This document shows positions 50,283 through 59,692 of a DNA stretch of 64,000 nucleotides, one piece after another; within the stretch, counting starts at the first letter, position 1, and each line of letters opens with the position of its first letter. The notes beneath the pieces were generated by a model that made no database searches, had not been told where the DNA came from, and saw only the letters and a list, made by a program, of their open reading frames with translations. A program made the position numbers and the translations under genes. The stretch is from Streptomyces zingiberis (GTDB taxonomy: Bacteria; Actinomycetota; Actinomycetes; Streptomycetales; Streptomycetaceae): assembly GCF_012034935.1 (NCBI RefSeq), contig NZ_JAATEN010000008.1, positions 124,001 through 188,000 on the forward strand, written 5' to 3'.

Positions 50283-52837
50283 TGCGGGTCCCGCTCAGCT
50301 GGCTGCGGGAGTACGTCGACCTGCCCGCCGGCCAGACCGGACGAGACGTACAGGCCCGGCTCATCGACGCCGGCCTGGAGGTCGAGACCGTCGAACAGCA
50401 CGGTGCCGGGCTCAAGGGCCCGCTGGTGGTCGGCGAGGTGCTGGCCATCGAGGAACTCACCGGCTTCCGCAAGCCGATCCGCTACTGCCAGGTGGACGTC
50501 GGCGGCGCCAACGGCACCGGCGAGCCGCAGAACATCGTCTGCGGTGCGCGGAACTTCCAGGTGGGCGACAGCGTCGTGGTGGTGCTCCCCGGCGCGGTGC
50601 TCCCCGGCGACTTCGCCATCGCCGCCCGCAAGACCTACGGCAAGGTCTCCGAGGGCATGATCTGCTCCGCCGCCGAGCTGGGCATGTCCGAGGACCACGC
50701 GGGCATCATCGTCCTCCCGCCGGGCCACCGGCCGGGCACCGACGCGATCGCGCTGCTCGAACTGGCCGACGAGGTGCTGGACATCGCCGTCACCCCCGAC
50801 CGCGGCTACTGCCTGTCGCTGCGCGGAGTGGCCCGCGAGACGGCCACCGCCTACGGGGTGCCGCTGCGCGACCCGGCGCTGCTCGACGTGGCGCCGCCCA
50901 ACGCGCACGGCCACCCGGTGGAGGTTGCCGACCAGGCCGGGTGCGACCGGTTCACCGCGCGCACCGTCACCGGGCTCGACCCCCTCGCGCAGTCCCCGGT
51001 CTGGCTCACCCGCCGGCTCCAGAAGGCCGGGATGCGCCCGGTCTCCCTCGCCGTGGACATCACCAACTACGTGATGCTGGAGCTCGGCCAGCCGCTGCAC
51101 GCCTACGACCGGGCCCGGCTCGACGGCCCCATCGGCGTCCGCCGCGCCGCGCCCGGCGAGAAGCTCACCACCCTCGACGGCGTCCGCCGCACCCTCGACC
51201 CCGAGGACCTGGTCATCACCGACCGCCGTGGCCCCATCGGCCTGGCGGGCGTGATGGGCGGCGCCGAGACGGAGATCACCGGGGCGGCGGCCGGCGGTGA
51301 GCCCGGTGAGCCCGGTGAGGCCGGGGCACCCGGCGAGGAAACGGGCGGCACCACCGAGGTCGTCGTCGAGGCCGCGCACTTCGACCCGGTGACCGTCGCC
51401 CGCACCGCCCGCCGCCACCGGCTGTCCAGCGAGGCGTCCCGGCGTTTCGAGCGCGGGGTCGACCCGGAGGCCGCCGCGGCCGCCGCGCAGCGCGCCGTGG
51501 ACCTGCTGGTGCTGCTCGCGGGCGGCTCGGCCGGCGCCGGGGTCACCGAGGTGGCCGTGGCCGCCGCGCCGCGCACCCTCACCATCCCCGCGGACCACCC
51601 GGACCGCGTGGCGGGGGTCGGCTACGGCCGCGCCACCGTCGTCCGCCGCCTCCAGGACGTCGGCTGCGAGGTGACCGGCCAGGACGAGCTCACCGTCACC
51701 CCGCCGAGCTGGCGCCCCGACCTCACCGACCCCAACGACCTGGCCGAGGAGGTCATCCGGCTGGAGGGGTACGGCAACCTCCCCTCCACCCTGCCCCGCC
51801 CGCCCGCCGGCCGCGGCCTCACCGGGCGCCAGCGGCTCCACCGCCGGGTGGGCCGCGCCCTGGCCGGCGCGGGCTGCACCGAGGTGCTGAGCTACCCGTT
51901 CCTCGGCGAGGCCGCGCTGGACCAGCTCGGCCTGGACGCGGACGACCCGCGCCGCTCCCTGGTGCGGCTGGTCAACCCCCTCGCCGACACCGAGCCCGCG
52001 CTGCGCACCACGCTGCTGCCCGGCCTGCTGGCCGCGCTGCGCCGCAACCACGGACGCGGCGAGCACGACCTGGCCCTCTTCGAGACCGGTCTGGTGTTCC
52101 GCCCGGCCGGTGCCGGGAGGCCCGGAGCGCGGCTCCCCGTCGACCGCCGTCCCACGGACGAGGAGCTCGCGGCCCTGACCGGCGCGCTGCCGGAGCAGCC
52201 GCGCCATGCCGCCGCCGTGTTCTGCGGACTCCGCCGCCCCGGCGGCTGGTGGGGCGAGGGCCAGCCGGTGAGCTGGGCCGACGCCGTCGAGGCGGGACGC
52301 CGTACCGCCCGTGAGGCCGGGATCGAGCCGGTCGTGCGCCAGGCCCGGTACGCCCCCTGGCACCCGGGCCGCTGTGCCGCGCTGTACACGGCCGTCGACG
52401 GTGAGGAGCGGCTGCTCGGCCACGCCGGCGAACTGCACCCGCGGGTCGTCAAGGCGCTCGGTCTGCCGGAGCGCACCTGCGCCCTGGAGCTCGACCTGGA
52501 CCTCCTGGAGCGGGCCGGCGGCGGGCTGCCGCAGGCGCCGGGCATCTCCGCCTTCCCGGTGGCCACCCAGGACGTTGCCCTGGTCGTGGACGCCTCGGTG
52601 CCCGCGGCCGAGGTGACGGCCGCGCTGCGCTCCGGCGCCGGCGACCTCCTGGAGTCCCTGCGGCTGTTCGACGTCTTCACCGGTGAGCAGCTCGGCGCGG
52701 GCCGCAGGTCCCTGGCGTACGCCCTGCGTTTCCGCGCCCCCGACCGCACGCTGACCGCGGAGGAGATCACCGCCGCCCGGGACGGCGCGGTCGCGGCGGC
52801 GGCCGAACGGACCGGGGCGGTACTGCGCGGCGGCTGA
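50282..52837 (+). CDS. pheT: Phenylalanyl-tRNA synthetase beta subunit
   Basis: 851 residues. In order: tRNA-binding EMAP-like domain (about 40-150; [20 protein letters not shown]), B3/4 editing domain, B5 domain, the catalytic-like core and the C-terminal FDX-ACB anticodon-binding domain ([17 protein letters not shown] onward). Length is near the family norm, enlarged by a Gly/Glu/Pro-rich insertion (about residues 337-359) made largely of a 9-bp repeat. Coupled to pheS by a 1-nt overlap. Confidence 0.97.
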   Translation: MRVPLSWLREYVDLPAGQTGRDVQARLIDAGLEVETVEQHGAGLKGPLVVGEVLAIEELTGFRKPIRYCQVDVGGANGTGEPQNIVCGARNFQVGDSVVVVLPGAVLPGDFAIAARKTYGKVSEGMICSAAELGMSEDHAGIIVLPPGHRPGTDAIALLELADEVLDIAVTPDRGYCLSLRGVARETATAYGVPLRDPALLDVAPPNAHGHPVEVADQAGCDRFTARTVTGLDPLAQSPVWLTRRLQKAGMRPVSLAVDITNYVMLELGQPLHAYDRARLDGPIGVRRAAPGEKLTTLDGVRRTLDPEDLVITDRRGPIGLAGVMGGAETEITGAAAGGEPGEPGEAGAPGEETGGTTEVVVEAAHFDPVTVARTARRHRLSSEASRRFERGVDPEAAAAAAQRAVDLLVLLAGGSAGAGVTEVAVAAAPRTLTIPADHPDRVAGVGYGRATVVRRLQDVGCEVTGQDELTVTPPSWRPDLTDPNDLAEEVIRLEGYGNLPSTLPRPPAGRGLTGRQRLHRRVGRALAGAGCTEVLSYPFLGEAALDQLGLDADDPRRSLVRLVNPLADTEPALRTTLLPGLLAALRRNHGRGEHDLALFETGLVFRPAGAGRPGARLPVDRRPTDEELAALTGALPEQPRHAAAVFCGLRRPGGWWGEGQPVSWADAVEAGRRTAREAGIEPVVRQARYAPWHPGRCAALYTAVDGEERLLGHAGELHPRVVKALGLPERTCALELDLDLLERAGGGLPQAPGISAFPVATQDVALVVDASVPAAEVTAALRSGAGDLLESLRLFDVFTGEQLGAGRRSLAYALRFRAPDRTLTAEEITAARDGAVAAAAERTGAVLRGG
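51296..51322 (+). repeat. 9-bp tandem repeat in pheT
   Basis: GGTGAGCCC, GGTGAGCCC, GGTGAGGCC, encoding GEP-GEP-GEA inside a low-complexity loop of PheT. Confidence 0.9.
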
Positions 52838-52842
52838 TGGCC

Positions 52843-52865
52843 GTCCCGGCGGCGTCCGCCGGGAC
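52843..52865 (+). terminator. Terminator after pheST
   Basis: GTCCCGGCGG / CCGCCGGGAC, perfect 10-bp arms with a 3-nt loop, 5 nt past the stop. Confidence 0.8.
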
Positions 52866-52876
52866 CCGGCATCCGG

Positions 52877-52931
52877 CGAGGGGCGCTCGCCCGCACCGCG
52901 GACATGACGCGGTACGGGCGGGCGCCCCTCG
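52877..52931. repeat. 55-nt near-perfect inverted repeat
   Basis: Two 24-nt arms (52877-52900 and 52908-52931) around GACATGA differ at two positions, one of which is a G-U pair in RNA. Begins CGAGGGGCGC and ends GCGCCCCTCG. Confidence 0.85.
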
Positions 52932-52963
52932 CGCGTGCCCGGCGCCCTTCGCGTGTGCCCGGA
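52922..52963. repeat. 21-bp tandem direct repeat
   Basis: Two adjacent 21-bp copies starting GCGCCCCTCG and GCGCCCTTCG and both ending TGCCCGG, with 2 mismatches; the first overlaps the right arm of the inverted repeat. Confidence 0.85.
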
Positions 52964-53295
52964 CCGGAAGCGGAACCGGGCCGCGGCGCGGCGGCGGCCA
53001 CCGTGCGAACACCGGGTGGCCAGGCCGGGAAGTGGATGGGCGGACCGGCCCGCGGGCCTCCCGCTGTCAAGCGGACGCTCGCACGATCGGGTGAAGTCCC
53101 ACCGGATACGGGTTCGTTCCCCGGGAGAACCGTCAGAATCGTCCCGATCGTCGTGGGCCCCACCGAGTCTCCGGGGCCCGCCCGCCGGGTGACCGCCGGC
53201 GGCCGCCGCGGGAAACCCGGCCACGGCGCATGCCGCGGCCCGGCGAGTCCCTCGGTCCGGGCGGGCGGCCCGACGACCGAGGGGGAGCGCCCTGC

Positions 53296-54888
53296 ATGAA
53301 CCGTCTCCGTCCGTGGGCCGCGGACTCCGCCGGCCCGGCCGGCCGTGTCCGGCGCGCCCTTCTCGCGGCGCTGCCCGGCCTGTGGGTGGTGGGCATCGCC
53401 GGATGGGAACTCTTCCGCACCGGCGGGCCGCGCCTCGCCCCGCTGCTGGCCGCGGCGCCGGCCATCGCCTGCGCGGGCAGCGGCCGGCGGTCCTGCGTGG
53501 TGGGCAGCGGGGTGGCCGCCCTCGCCGCGTACCTGCTGCTCGGGCAGGTGGGCGACGCTCCGCCGGCCGGGGTCCGCGCCGGGGCCTGCGGCGCCGTCGT
53601 CACCATCGTCGTCGCCGCGTACCTGGCCACCGGCCGGCGGCAGCGGCTGCTCCGGGAACTGGAGCGGGCCGGGGCCGTCGCCGTCGCCGCGCAGGAGGCG
53701 CTGCTCCGCCCGCCGCCCGCCGCGCTCGGCGGGTACACCACCGCGGCGCGCCATCTCTCCGCCACGCGCGGCGCCACCGTCGGCGGGGACCTCTACGAGG
53801 CGGTGGTGACCCCGTACGGACCGCGGGTGGTCATCGGGGACGTCCGTGGCCACGGGCTGGACGCGGTCGGGACGGTGGCCGCCCTCCTCGGCTGTTTCCG
53901 GGAGGCCGCCCACGACGAGCCGGATCTGGCGGGTGTGCTGCGCCGGCTGGACCGGGCGCTCACCCGCCATCTGCGGGAACGCGGCGCCGTGAGCCACGAG
54001 CGGGCCCAGCCGGGAGGGGCCCCGGACGGCGCGGGGGAGGCCCCGGACGCCGAGGAGTTCGTCACCGTGCTGCTGCTGGAGCTGTGCCCGGCCGGGACCG
54101 GGATGACGGTGCTCAACTGCGGCCACCCCTGGCCCTACCGGGTACACGCCGGGCACCGCCGGGGTGGCGGGGACGGTGGGGACGGCGGGGACGGCGGGGA
54201 ATCCCCGGACGGCGCCGGGGGCGGGGACGCCACGCGGGACGCCCGGCCCGGCGGCGGCCGGGTCCTGCCGGACGGCCCGTGCGCGACCGGCCCGGTGGAA
54301 CAGCTGAGTGAGGCGGAGCCGCTGCCGCCGCTGGGGGCGTTCCCGCTGCCCGACCCGCTCCCGGTGCTGGTCCTGCCCGCACCGGCCCCCGGCGAGCTGC
54401 TGCTCCTCCACACCGACGGCGCGGAGGAGGCGCGTGACACCGGGCGGCGCTTCTTCCCGCTCGCGGACGTCCTGGCGGCCGCCGCGGCGGCCGGCGCCAT
54501 GAGCCCCGCCGAGATCGTCGAGCGGGTGCAGTCCGCGCTGCTGCGCCACACCGGGGGGCGGCTGACGGACGATGTCGCGCTGCTGGCCCTGCGGCAGGAC
54601 GGGCCCCGGGTGCCGGCCGCGCGCACGGCCGGGGGAGAGCGCGGAGGCGCCGGTGCCGGCCGCGCGGAAGCCGCCGGGCACCCGTGGGGACGGCCGCCCG
54701 GCGGCTCCCGGGACACCGCCGGTCCCGCGGATCCCGCTCCTCACGCCGCGCCCGCCGCGCCCGTGGATCCCGGCGGTCCCGCCCGTCCCGCCGTCCCCGC
54801 TCCCGCCGGTCCCGTCGATTCCTCCGGCCCTGTTCTCTCTCCTGGTTCCCCCGGCCCCGCCGGGCCGCCGCCCCCGCCCGGCGGCTGA
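53296..54888 (+). CDS. Membrane-associated PP2C-type (SpoIIE/RsbU) phosphatase
   Basis: 530 residues. Three or so N-terminal transmembrane segments (about 20-115) are followed by a SpoIIE domain (about 140-435): ATVGGDLYEAV supplies a metal Asp, VIGDVRGHGLDAV another, and LLLHTDGAEEARD and TDDVALLALRQ complete the site. An acidic Gly/Asp-rich loop (about 285-335) and a Pro/Ala-rich tail of about 95 residues are additions. It should dephosphorylate an anti-anti-sigma-factor-like partner. ATG 53296 follows GGGGGAG. Confidence 0.92.
   Translation: MNRLRPWAADSAGPAGRVRRALLAALPGLWVVGIAGWELFRTGGPRLAPLLAAAPAIACAGSGRRSCVVGSGVAALAAYLLLGQVGDAPPAGVRAGACGAVVTIVVAAYLATGRRQRLLRELERAGAVAVAAQEALLRPPPAALGGYTTAARHLSATRGATVGGDLYEAVVTPYGPRVVIGDVRGHGLDAVGTVAALLGCFREAAHDEPDLAGVLRRLDRALTRHLRERGAVSHERAQPGGAPDGAGEAPDAEEFVTVLLLELCPAGTGMTVLNCGHPWPYRVHAGHRRGGGDGGDGGDGGESPDGAGGGDATRDARPGGGRVLPDGPCATGPVEQLSEAEPLPPLGAFPLPDPLPVLVLPAPAPGELLLLHTDGAEEARDTGRRFFPLADVLAAAAAAGAMSPAEIVERVQSALLRHTGGRLTDDVALLALRQDGPRVPAARTAGGERGGAGAGRAEAAGHPWGRPPGGSRDTAGPADPAPHAAPAAPVDPGGPARPAVPAPAGPVDSSGPVLSPGSPGPAGPPPPPGG
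54169..54195 (+). repeat. 9-bp tandem repeat, 3 copies, in the phosphatase gene
   Basis: GGGGACGGT then two GGGGACGGC, encoding Gly-Asp-Gly repeats in the inserted loop. Confidence 0.9.
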
Positions 54889-55021
54889 CCCCCGCCGTCC
54901 GCCGGGCCGGCGGGGGCCCGGAGCCCGGGACAGCGGGCCGGGGGCCGGTGGCCGGTTCCCCACCCGCACGCCCGCGCCGCGCACTACCCTGTGGTCACCC
55001 GAGCGCACCGGGAGGGGCACG

Positions 55022-56362
55022 ATGGAGCCCAACACCCTGCTCGACGCCGTGCTGGACGAGGCCGGGATCTCCCACGCCGGGCTCGCCGCGCACGTCAACG
55101 AGGCGGGGCGGGCCCTGGGTCTGACGCTCCGCTACGAGCACACCTCGGTGGCCCGCTGGCTGAAGGGCCAGCGCCCCCGCGGCCGGGTGCCCGACCTGAT
55201 CTGCGAGGTGCTGGGCGAGCGGCTGAACCGCGCGCTCACCCTCGACGACCTCGGCTTCGGCCCGCCCGGCGCGCACCACGCGCCGCCGGGCACGCCGCTG
55301 AGCGGCTTCGTCGACCGGGCGACCGCCCTGTGGCGCTCCGACGAGCAGCGGCGGCCGCATGTCGTGGGCGCCCCGGCCGTCACCGGCACCCCGGCGGTCA
55401 TGCCCGTCTGGGAGTGGGAGAACCCGCCGGAGGACCAGGACGTCTCCCGCCGCGGGCAGCTCGGTGTGGAACTCTCCGACATCGAGATGCTGCGCACGGC
55501 CCGCTCCCACTACGAGCAGATGTACCGCAAGACCGGCGGGGTGGCGACCCGCTTCCGGATCGTCGGCTTCCTCAACGCCGAGACCGCGCCGCTGCTGCGC
55601 GGCAGTTACCCCGACGCCACCGGGCGGCTGCTGCACCGCGCCGTCGGCGGGCTGGTGGCCGTCGCCGGGATCTGCGCCTACGACTCGGACGCGCACGGGC
55701 TCGCGCAGCGCTACTTCCACCAGGCGCTGCGGCTCGCCAAGGCCAGCGGCGACCGCGGGCTGGGGGCGTACACCATCGCCCTGCTGGTCAACCAGTCGCT
55801 GTTCACGCGCGAGTTCCGGCAGGCCGTGGCGTTCGCGGAGTCCGCGCTGCGCGCCGCCGGGCCGCACATCACCCCTGCGCTCGCCGCCGACCTGTACGCG
55901 ATGCAGGCCAAGGCGTACGCGCGGCTCGGGGACGGGCCGGCCGCGCTCGGCTGCATCCGGCGCGCGGAGCGGGAGGCGGAGGACATCCGCCGCGGCCAGG
56001 AGCCCGCCGAGACCGGTTATGTCCAGCCGGGGCTGGTCAACGTGCAGATCGCGGAGGCGCTGCTGAGCCTCGGTGACCTCGGCGCCGCGCGGGAGCACGC
56101 CGTGGCCGCCGTGGGCACCCCGGCGCACGACCGGGGGCGGGTGCACCGGCTCGCGCTGTTCACCCAGATCGAGCTCCGCCGGGGCGCGGCCGACCAGGCC
56201 GTGGCCACGGCGGTGGAGATGACCGAACGGGTGCGGGGCATGGAGTCGCGCCGGCTCCGGGACCGGCTCCGCTCCGTGCGGGAACACCTCGTGGCGAGCA
56301 GGTGTGCCGCGAGCGCCGAGGCCGCCGAGCTCATCGACCGGACTCTGCGCGTACCGCTCTGA
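55022..56362 (+). CDS. XRE-type HTH regulator with TPR-like C-domain
   Basis: 446 residues. The N-terminal HTH (about 1-75; LLDAVLDEAGISHAGLAAHV...VARWLKGQRPRG) resembles a family abundant in Streptomyces that includes developmental regulators such as NsdA; the remainder (about 150-440) is helical and TPR-like (RYFHQALRLAKASGD, LYAMQAKAYARLGDG). Likely a DNA-binding regulator with a peptide- or protein-sensing repeat domain; targets unknown. ATG 55022 follows GGGAGGGG; TACCCT at 54985-54990 is a -10 candidate. Confidence 0.87.
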   Translation: MEPNTLLDAVLDEAGISHAGLAAHVNEAGRALGLTLRYEHTSVARWLKGQRPRGRVPDLICEVLGERLNRALTLDDLGFGPPGAHHAPPGTPLSGFVDRATALWRSDEQRRPHVVGAPAVTGTPAVMPVWEWENPPEDQDVSRRGQLGVELSDIEMLRTARSHYEQMYRKTGGVATRFRIVGFLNAETAPLLRGSYPDATGRLLHRAVGGLVAVAGICAYDSDAHGLAQRYFHQALRLAKASGDRGLGAYTIALLVNQSLFTREFRQAVAFAESALRAAGPHITPALAADLYAMQAKAYARLGDGPAALGCIRRAEREAEDIRRGQEPAETGYVQPGLVNVQIAEALLSLGDLGAAREHAVAAVGTPAHDRGRVHRLALFTQIELRRGAADQAVATAVEMTERVRGMESRRLRDRLRSVREHLVASRCAASAEAAELIDRTLRVPL

Positions 56363-56382
56363 CGGACCCGGACCGGGGTCCG
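56363..56382 (+). terminator. Terminator after the XRE/TPR regulator gene
   Basis: CGGACCC / GGGTCCG, 7-bp arms with a 6-nt loop, starting directly after the stop, followed by TTGTGCC. Confidence 0.65.
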
Positions 56383-56419
56383 TTGTGCCGTCAAGACGGG
56401 GGCGGAAGGGTGCGGATTC

Positions 56420-56959
56420 GTGCGATGGAAGAACATCGGGGAAGAGACCGTGTACGAGAACCGGTGGTTCCGGGTGAATCTCGCCGATGTCGAACTCCCC
56501 GACGGGCGCCGTCTCGACCATTACCTGATCCGGCTCCGGCCGGTCGCCGCCGCCACCGTGGTCAACGAGGCGAACGAGGTGCTGCTGCTGTGGCGGCACC
56601 GGTTCATCACCGGTACCTACGGCTGGGAGCTGGCGGCCGGAGTGGTGGAGGACAGCGAGGACTGCGTCCTGGCCGCGGCCCGGGAGATGGAGGAGGAGAC
56701 CGGCTGGCGGCCGGGGCGGCTGCGCCATCTGCTGTCCGTGGAGCCCTCCAACGGGCTGAGCGACGCCCGGCACCACATCTACTGGGCGGAGGAGGCCGAG
56801 TACATCGGGCAGCCGGCGGACGCGTTCGAGTCGGACCGGCGGGAGTGGGTGCCCCTGAAGGTGGTGCCGGATCTGGTGGCCCGGGGCGAGGTCCCGGCGG
56901 CCAACACGGCCGCCGCGTTGCTGATGCTGTACCACCTGCGCTGTGGTGGCGCCGGGTGA
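56420..56959 (+). CDS. Nudix hydrolase (ADP-ribose pyrophosphatase-like)
   Basis: 179 residues. The Nudix box GVVEDSEDCVLAAAREMEEETGW (written in part: G-x5-E and REMEEETG, residues 74-95) is complete. N-terminal strand VYENRWFRVNLADVELPDG and HYLIRL resemble the NudF/ADP-ribose group. It would hydrolyse a nucleoside diphosphate linked to X. GTG 56420 follows GGAAGGG; 57 nt after the regulator gene, across a hairpin. Confidence 0.93.
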   Translation: MRWKNIGEETVYENRWFRVNLADVELPDGRRLDHYLIRLRPVAAATVVNEANEVLLLWRHRFITGTYGWELAAGVVEDSEDCVLAAAREMEEETGWRPGRLRHLLSVEPSNGLSDARHHIYWAEEAEYIGQPADAFESDRREWVPLKVVPDLVARGEVPAANTAAALLMLYHLRCGGAG

Positions 56960-57351
56960 CCGGGCCCGCCGGGACACCCGGCACGGGAGGCCCGGGCGGA
57001 CGGGCGGCCGGTGCGGGGGCGTGCGGGAGCGGGGCGCCGGCGCGGTGACGCACACCCCGTGTGAAACGCGCACCCACATCGCGCCCGCGCACACGCTGGA
57101 CCGGCGCCCCCGTCCGTGGTGCAGTCGGAAGCGGGTCCGGAGCCGCACACGGTCACCCCAGCGCGGGACTTCCCCCTGACCCGCGCGTCCCCGCCGCCCC
57201 GTTCGTACCTCCTGACGGACGGGGCGGAGCCCTGTCCGGTGGCGCCGCCCCGCCCCACCCGGGAGGCGTGCCCGATCCAGGGACCGCCGGGCGCCGCCCC
57301 GCCGGGGACGGGCCGGGGGCCTCCTCGCCAGGAGGGCGGGCAGCCGCCCGG
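56960..57351. other. Intergenic region, 392 nt
   Basis: Between the convergent Nudix and dehydrogenase genes. GC-rich with the terminator pair at 57320-57349. A plus-strand open frame at 57116-57367 (83 codons) has no ribosome site and overlaps the dehydrogenase end, so it is not called. Confidence 0.45.
57320..57349 (-). terminator. Terminator after the 3-hydroxybutyryl-CoA dehydrogenase gene
   Basis: Two adjoining hairpins: CCTCCT-CGCC-AGGAGG (57320-57335) and GGGCGG-GCAG-CCGCCC (57334-57349). Confidence 0.55.
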
Positions 57352-58212
57352 TCAGGAGTACGGGTAGAAGCCCGAGCCCGACTTCCGGCCCAGCCGGCCC
57401 GCGTCGACCATGCGCTGCAGCAGCGGCGGGGCGGCGTACAGCGGCTCCTTGTACTCCGTGTACATCGAGTCGGCCACCGAGGCCACGGTGTCCAGGCCGA
57501 TCAGGTCGGCCAGTTTCAGCGGGCCCATCGGGTGGGCGCAGCCCATCTCCATGCCGTCGTCGATGTCCTCACGGCTGGCGATGCCGGACTCGAACATGCG
57601 GATGGCGGAGAGCAGATAGGGGATCAGCAGCGCGTTGACGACGAACCCGGAGCGGTCCTGCGCGCGGATCGCGTGCTTGCCGAGGACGGCGGAGACCACC
57701 TCCTCGGCGCGCTTGATCGTCTCGTCGCCCGTGGTGAGCGCCGGGATCAGCTCGACGAGCCGCTGCACCGGGGCCGGGTTGAAGAAGTGGATGCCGATGA
57801 CCTGGTCCGGGCGGGACGTGGCGACGGCCAGCTTCACCAGCGGGATGGAGGAGGTGTTGGAGGCGAGGATCGCGTCCGGGCGGGTCACCACCTGGTCGAG
57901 CACCCGGAAGATCTCGGTCTTCACCTGCTCGTTCTCCACGACGGCCTCGATGACCAGATCGCGGTCGGCGAACGCGCCGAGATCGGTGGTGAAGGCCAGC
58001 CGCTCCAGGGTGGCGTCCCGCTCCTCCTCCGTGATCTTGCCGCGCCCGGCGGCCCGCTCCAGGGAGCTGGTCAGGCGGGTCCGGCCGAGCTCCAGGGCTT
58101 CGCCGGTGGTCTCGGCGACCAGCACGTCCAGGCCGGCCCGGGCGCAGACCTCCGCGATCCCCGCGCCCATCTGTCCGCAGCCCACCACGCCGACGCGTTC
58201 GATGTCGGTCAC
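57352..58212 (-). CDS. 3-hydroxybutyryl-CoA dehydrogenase
   Basis: 286 residues. NAD-binding Rossmann motif GVVGCGQMGAGIAEV, catalytic His in GIHFFNPAPVQRLVE, and the C-domain GFVVNALLIPYL and HPMGPLKLADLIGLD. It interconverts acetoacetyl-CoA and 3-hydroxybutyryl-CoA, feeding butyryl-CoA/ethylmalonyl-CoA metabolism. GTG 58212 is chosen because AAAGGGAC precedes it; an ATG at 58236 would put that site inside the gene. Divergent from the Tat-exported hydrolase gene. Confidence 0.95.
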   Translation of the reverse strand: MTDIERVGVVGCGQMGAGIAEVCARAGLDVLVAETTGEALELGRTRLTSSLERAAGRGKITEEERDATLERLAFTTDLGAFADRDLVIEAVVENEQVKTEIFRVLDQVVTRPDAILASNTSSIPLVKLAVATSRPDQVIGIHFFNPAPVQRLVELIPALTTGDETIKRAEEVVSAVLGKHAIRAQDRSGFVVNALLIPYLLSAIRMFESGIASREDIDDGMEMGCAHPMGPLKLADLIGLDTVASVADSMYTEYKEPLYAAPPLLQRMVDAGRLGRKSGSGFYPYS

Positions 58213-58369
58213 ATCGTCCCTTTCGCTGGTCCTCATCGGTCGGCCGCCGCCGGGGTCCCCGCCGGCGGTCCCGGCCCAGACGTTACCCGCCGCTCCGGCG
58301 TGTCGCGGTCCCCGGGGCGGGATGCTGGAGACGGCCCCGGCGCCGGACCGGGGACGGGAAGGGGCGGAC

Positions 58370-59620
58370 ATGCGGGACAGGGAACGGATGAGCCGGCGGC
58401 GCTTCGCCGCGGCGGCCGCGGGCAGCCTCTCGCTGCTCACCTCGGGCGACGCCCTGGCGGAGGAGGCGCGGAGCGGCGGCGGCGCCGCTCCGGGGCCACC
58501 GGTCCGCGGCGTCTGGGTGGCGACCGTGGCCAACCGCGACTGGCCCGCCCGGCCGGGGCTGCCCGCGGCCGAGCAGCGGGCCGGGCTGCTCGCCGTGCTC
58601 GACGAGGCGGTGCGGCGGCGGCTGAACACCGTCATCCTCCAGGTGCGCCCCACGGCCGACGCCCTGTGGCCGTCCCCGCACGAGCCCTGGGCCGAGTGCC
58701 TCACCGGTGTCCAGGGCCGGGACCCCGGCTGGGACCCGCTGGGTATCGCCGTCCAGGAGGCGCACCGGCGGGGGCTGCGCCTGCACGCCTGGTTCAACCC
58801 CTACCGGGTCGCCAACCACACCGACCCGGGGCGGCTGGCCGCCGGGCACCCCGCGCGCCGCAACCCCGCCTGGGTGGTGCGCTACGGCGGCAAGCTCTAC
58901 TACAACCCCGGGCTGCCCGAGGTGCGCCGCTTCGTGCAGGACGCGATGCTCGACGCGGTGCGGCGCTACCCGGTGGACGCCGTCCACTGGGACGACTACT
59001 TCTACCCGTACCCGGTGGCGGGGGAGCGCTTCGACGACGACGCGGCCTTCACCGCGCACGGCGGCGGGTTCCCCGACCGGGCCGCCTGGCGGCGGGACAA
59101 CACCGACCGGCTGGTGCGCGAGACGGCCGCGCGGATCCGGGAGATCCGGCCCGGGACGCGCTTCGGCATCAGCCCGTTCGGCGTCTGGCGCAACGCGGCC
59201 ACCGACCCGGAGGGCTCCGCCACCCGCGCCGGGGTGCAGACCTACGACGACCTCTACGCCGACACCCGCAAGTGGGTCCGCGAACGCTGGATCGACCACG
59301 TGGTGCCCCAGGTCTACTGGAACCTGGGGTTCGAGGCCGCCGACTACGCCGCGCTGGTGCCCTGGTGGGCGAGGACGGTCCGGGGCACCGGCGTCGACCT
59401 GCACATCGGGGAGGCGCTCTACAAGGCCGGCGACCCGGCCCAGCCCGCGGCCTGGCAGGACCCGGCCGAACTCTCCCGCCATCTGACCTTCGCCCGGGGC
59501 TTCCCCGAGGTGCGCGGGCATGTCTTCTTCGCCGCCCGGGAGGTGGCCGCCGACCGCGTCGGCGCGATGGACCGCGTGGTCCGGGACCACTACCGCTCGC
59601 CGGCGACGCGGGGCGGCTGA
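58370..59620 (+). CDS. Tat-exported glycoside hydrolase, GHL10/DUF187 family
   Basis: 416 residues. The N-terminus carries a twin-arginine signal (MSRRRFAAAAAGSLSLL) matching the Tat system encoded at 22.5 kb. The mature part is a TIM-barrel GHL10 domain: VRGVWVATVANRDWP, NTVILQVRPTADALWPS, HAWFNPYRVANHT, DAVHWDDYFYPYP with likely acidic catalytic residues, FGISPFGVWRN and VPQVYWNLGF. Substrate is probably a cell-wall or exopolysaccharide glycan. ATG 58370 follows GGAAGGGG. Confidence 0.92.
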   Translation: MRDRERMSRRRFAAAAAGSLSLLTSGDALAEEARSGGGAAPGPPVRGVWVATVANRDWPARPGLPAAEQRAGLLAVLDEAVRRRLNTVILQVRPTADALWPSPHEPWAECLTGVQGRDPGWDPLGIAVQEAHRRGLRLHAWFNPYRVANHTDPGRLAAGHPARRNPAWVVRYGGKLYYNPGLPEVRRFVQDAMLDAVRRYPVDAVHWDDYFYPYPVAGERFDDDAAFTAHGGGFPDRAAWRRDNTDRLVRETAARIREIRPGTRFGISPFGVWRNAATDPEGSATRAGVQTYDDLYADTRKWVRERWIDHVVPQVYWNLGFEAADYAALVPWWARTVRGTGVDLHIGEALYKAGDPAQPAAWQDPAELSRHLTFARGFPEVRGHVFFAAREVAADRVGAMDRVVRDHYRSPATRGG

Positions 59621-59692
59621 GCGGTCGGGGCGCCACCGGCTGCTCCGGGGCGCCAGGAGGCGTGCGGGGCCCGCGTGGCCGGGCCCGGGCCC

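Larger units (their letters stand above)
52838..53295. other. Intergenic region after pheT, 458 nt
   Basis: Contains the pheT terminator (52843-52865), a 55-nt inverted repeat (52877-52931), a 21-bp tandem repeat (52922-52963) and then about 330 nt leading to the SpoIIE-type gene with no clear gene; GAACC (53127-53131) and CGTC (53149-53152) are a weak ECF-sigma-like pair. Confidence 0.5.

Noticed and set aside
50018..55098. Two overlapping minus-strand open frames of more than 1000 codons opposite pheS, pheT and the phosphatase
   Set aside because: Composition is typical of complementary-frame artefacts and they run straight through known genes, terminators and intergenic DNA.
57116..57367. 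83-codon plus-strand open frame
   Set aside because: Pro-rich, no ribosome site, overlaps the end of the dehydrogenase gene; not supported.
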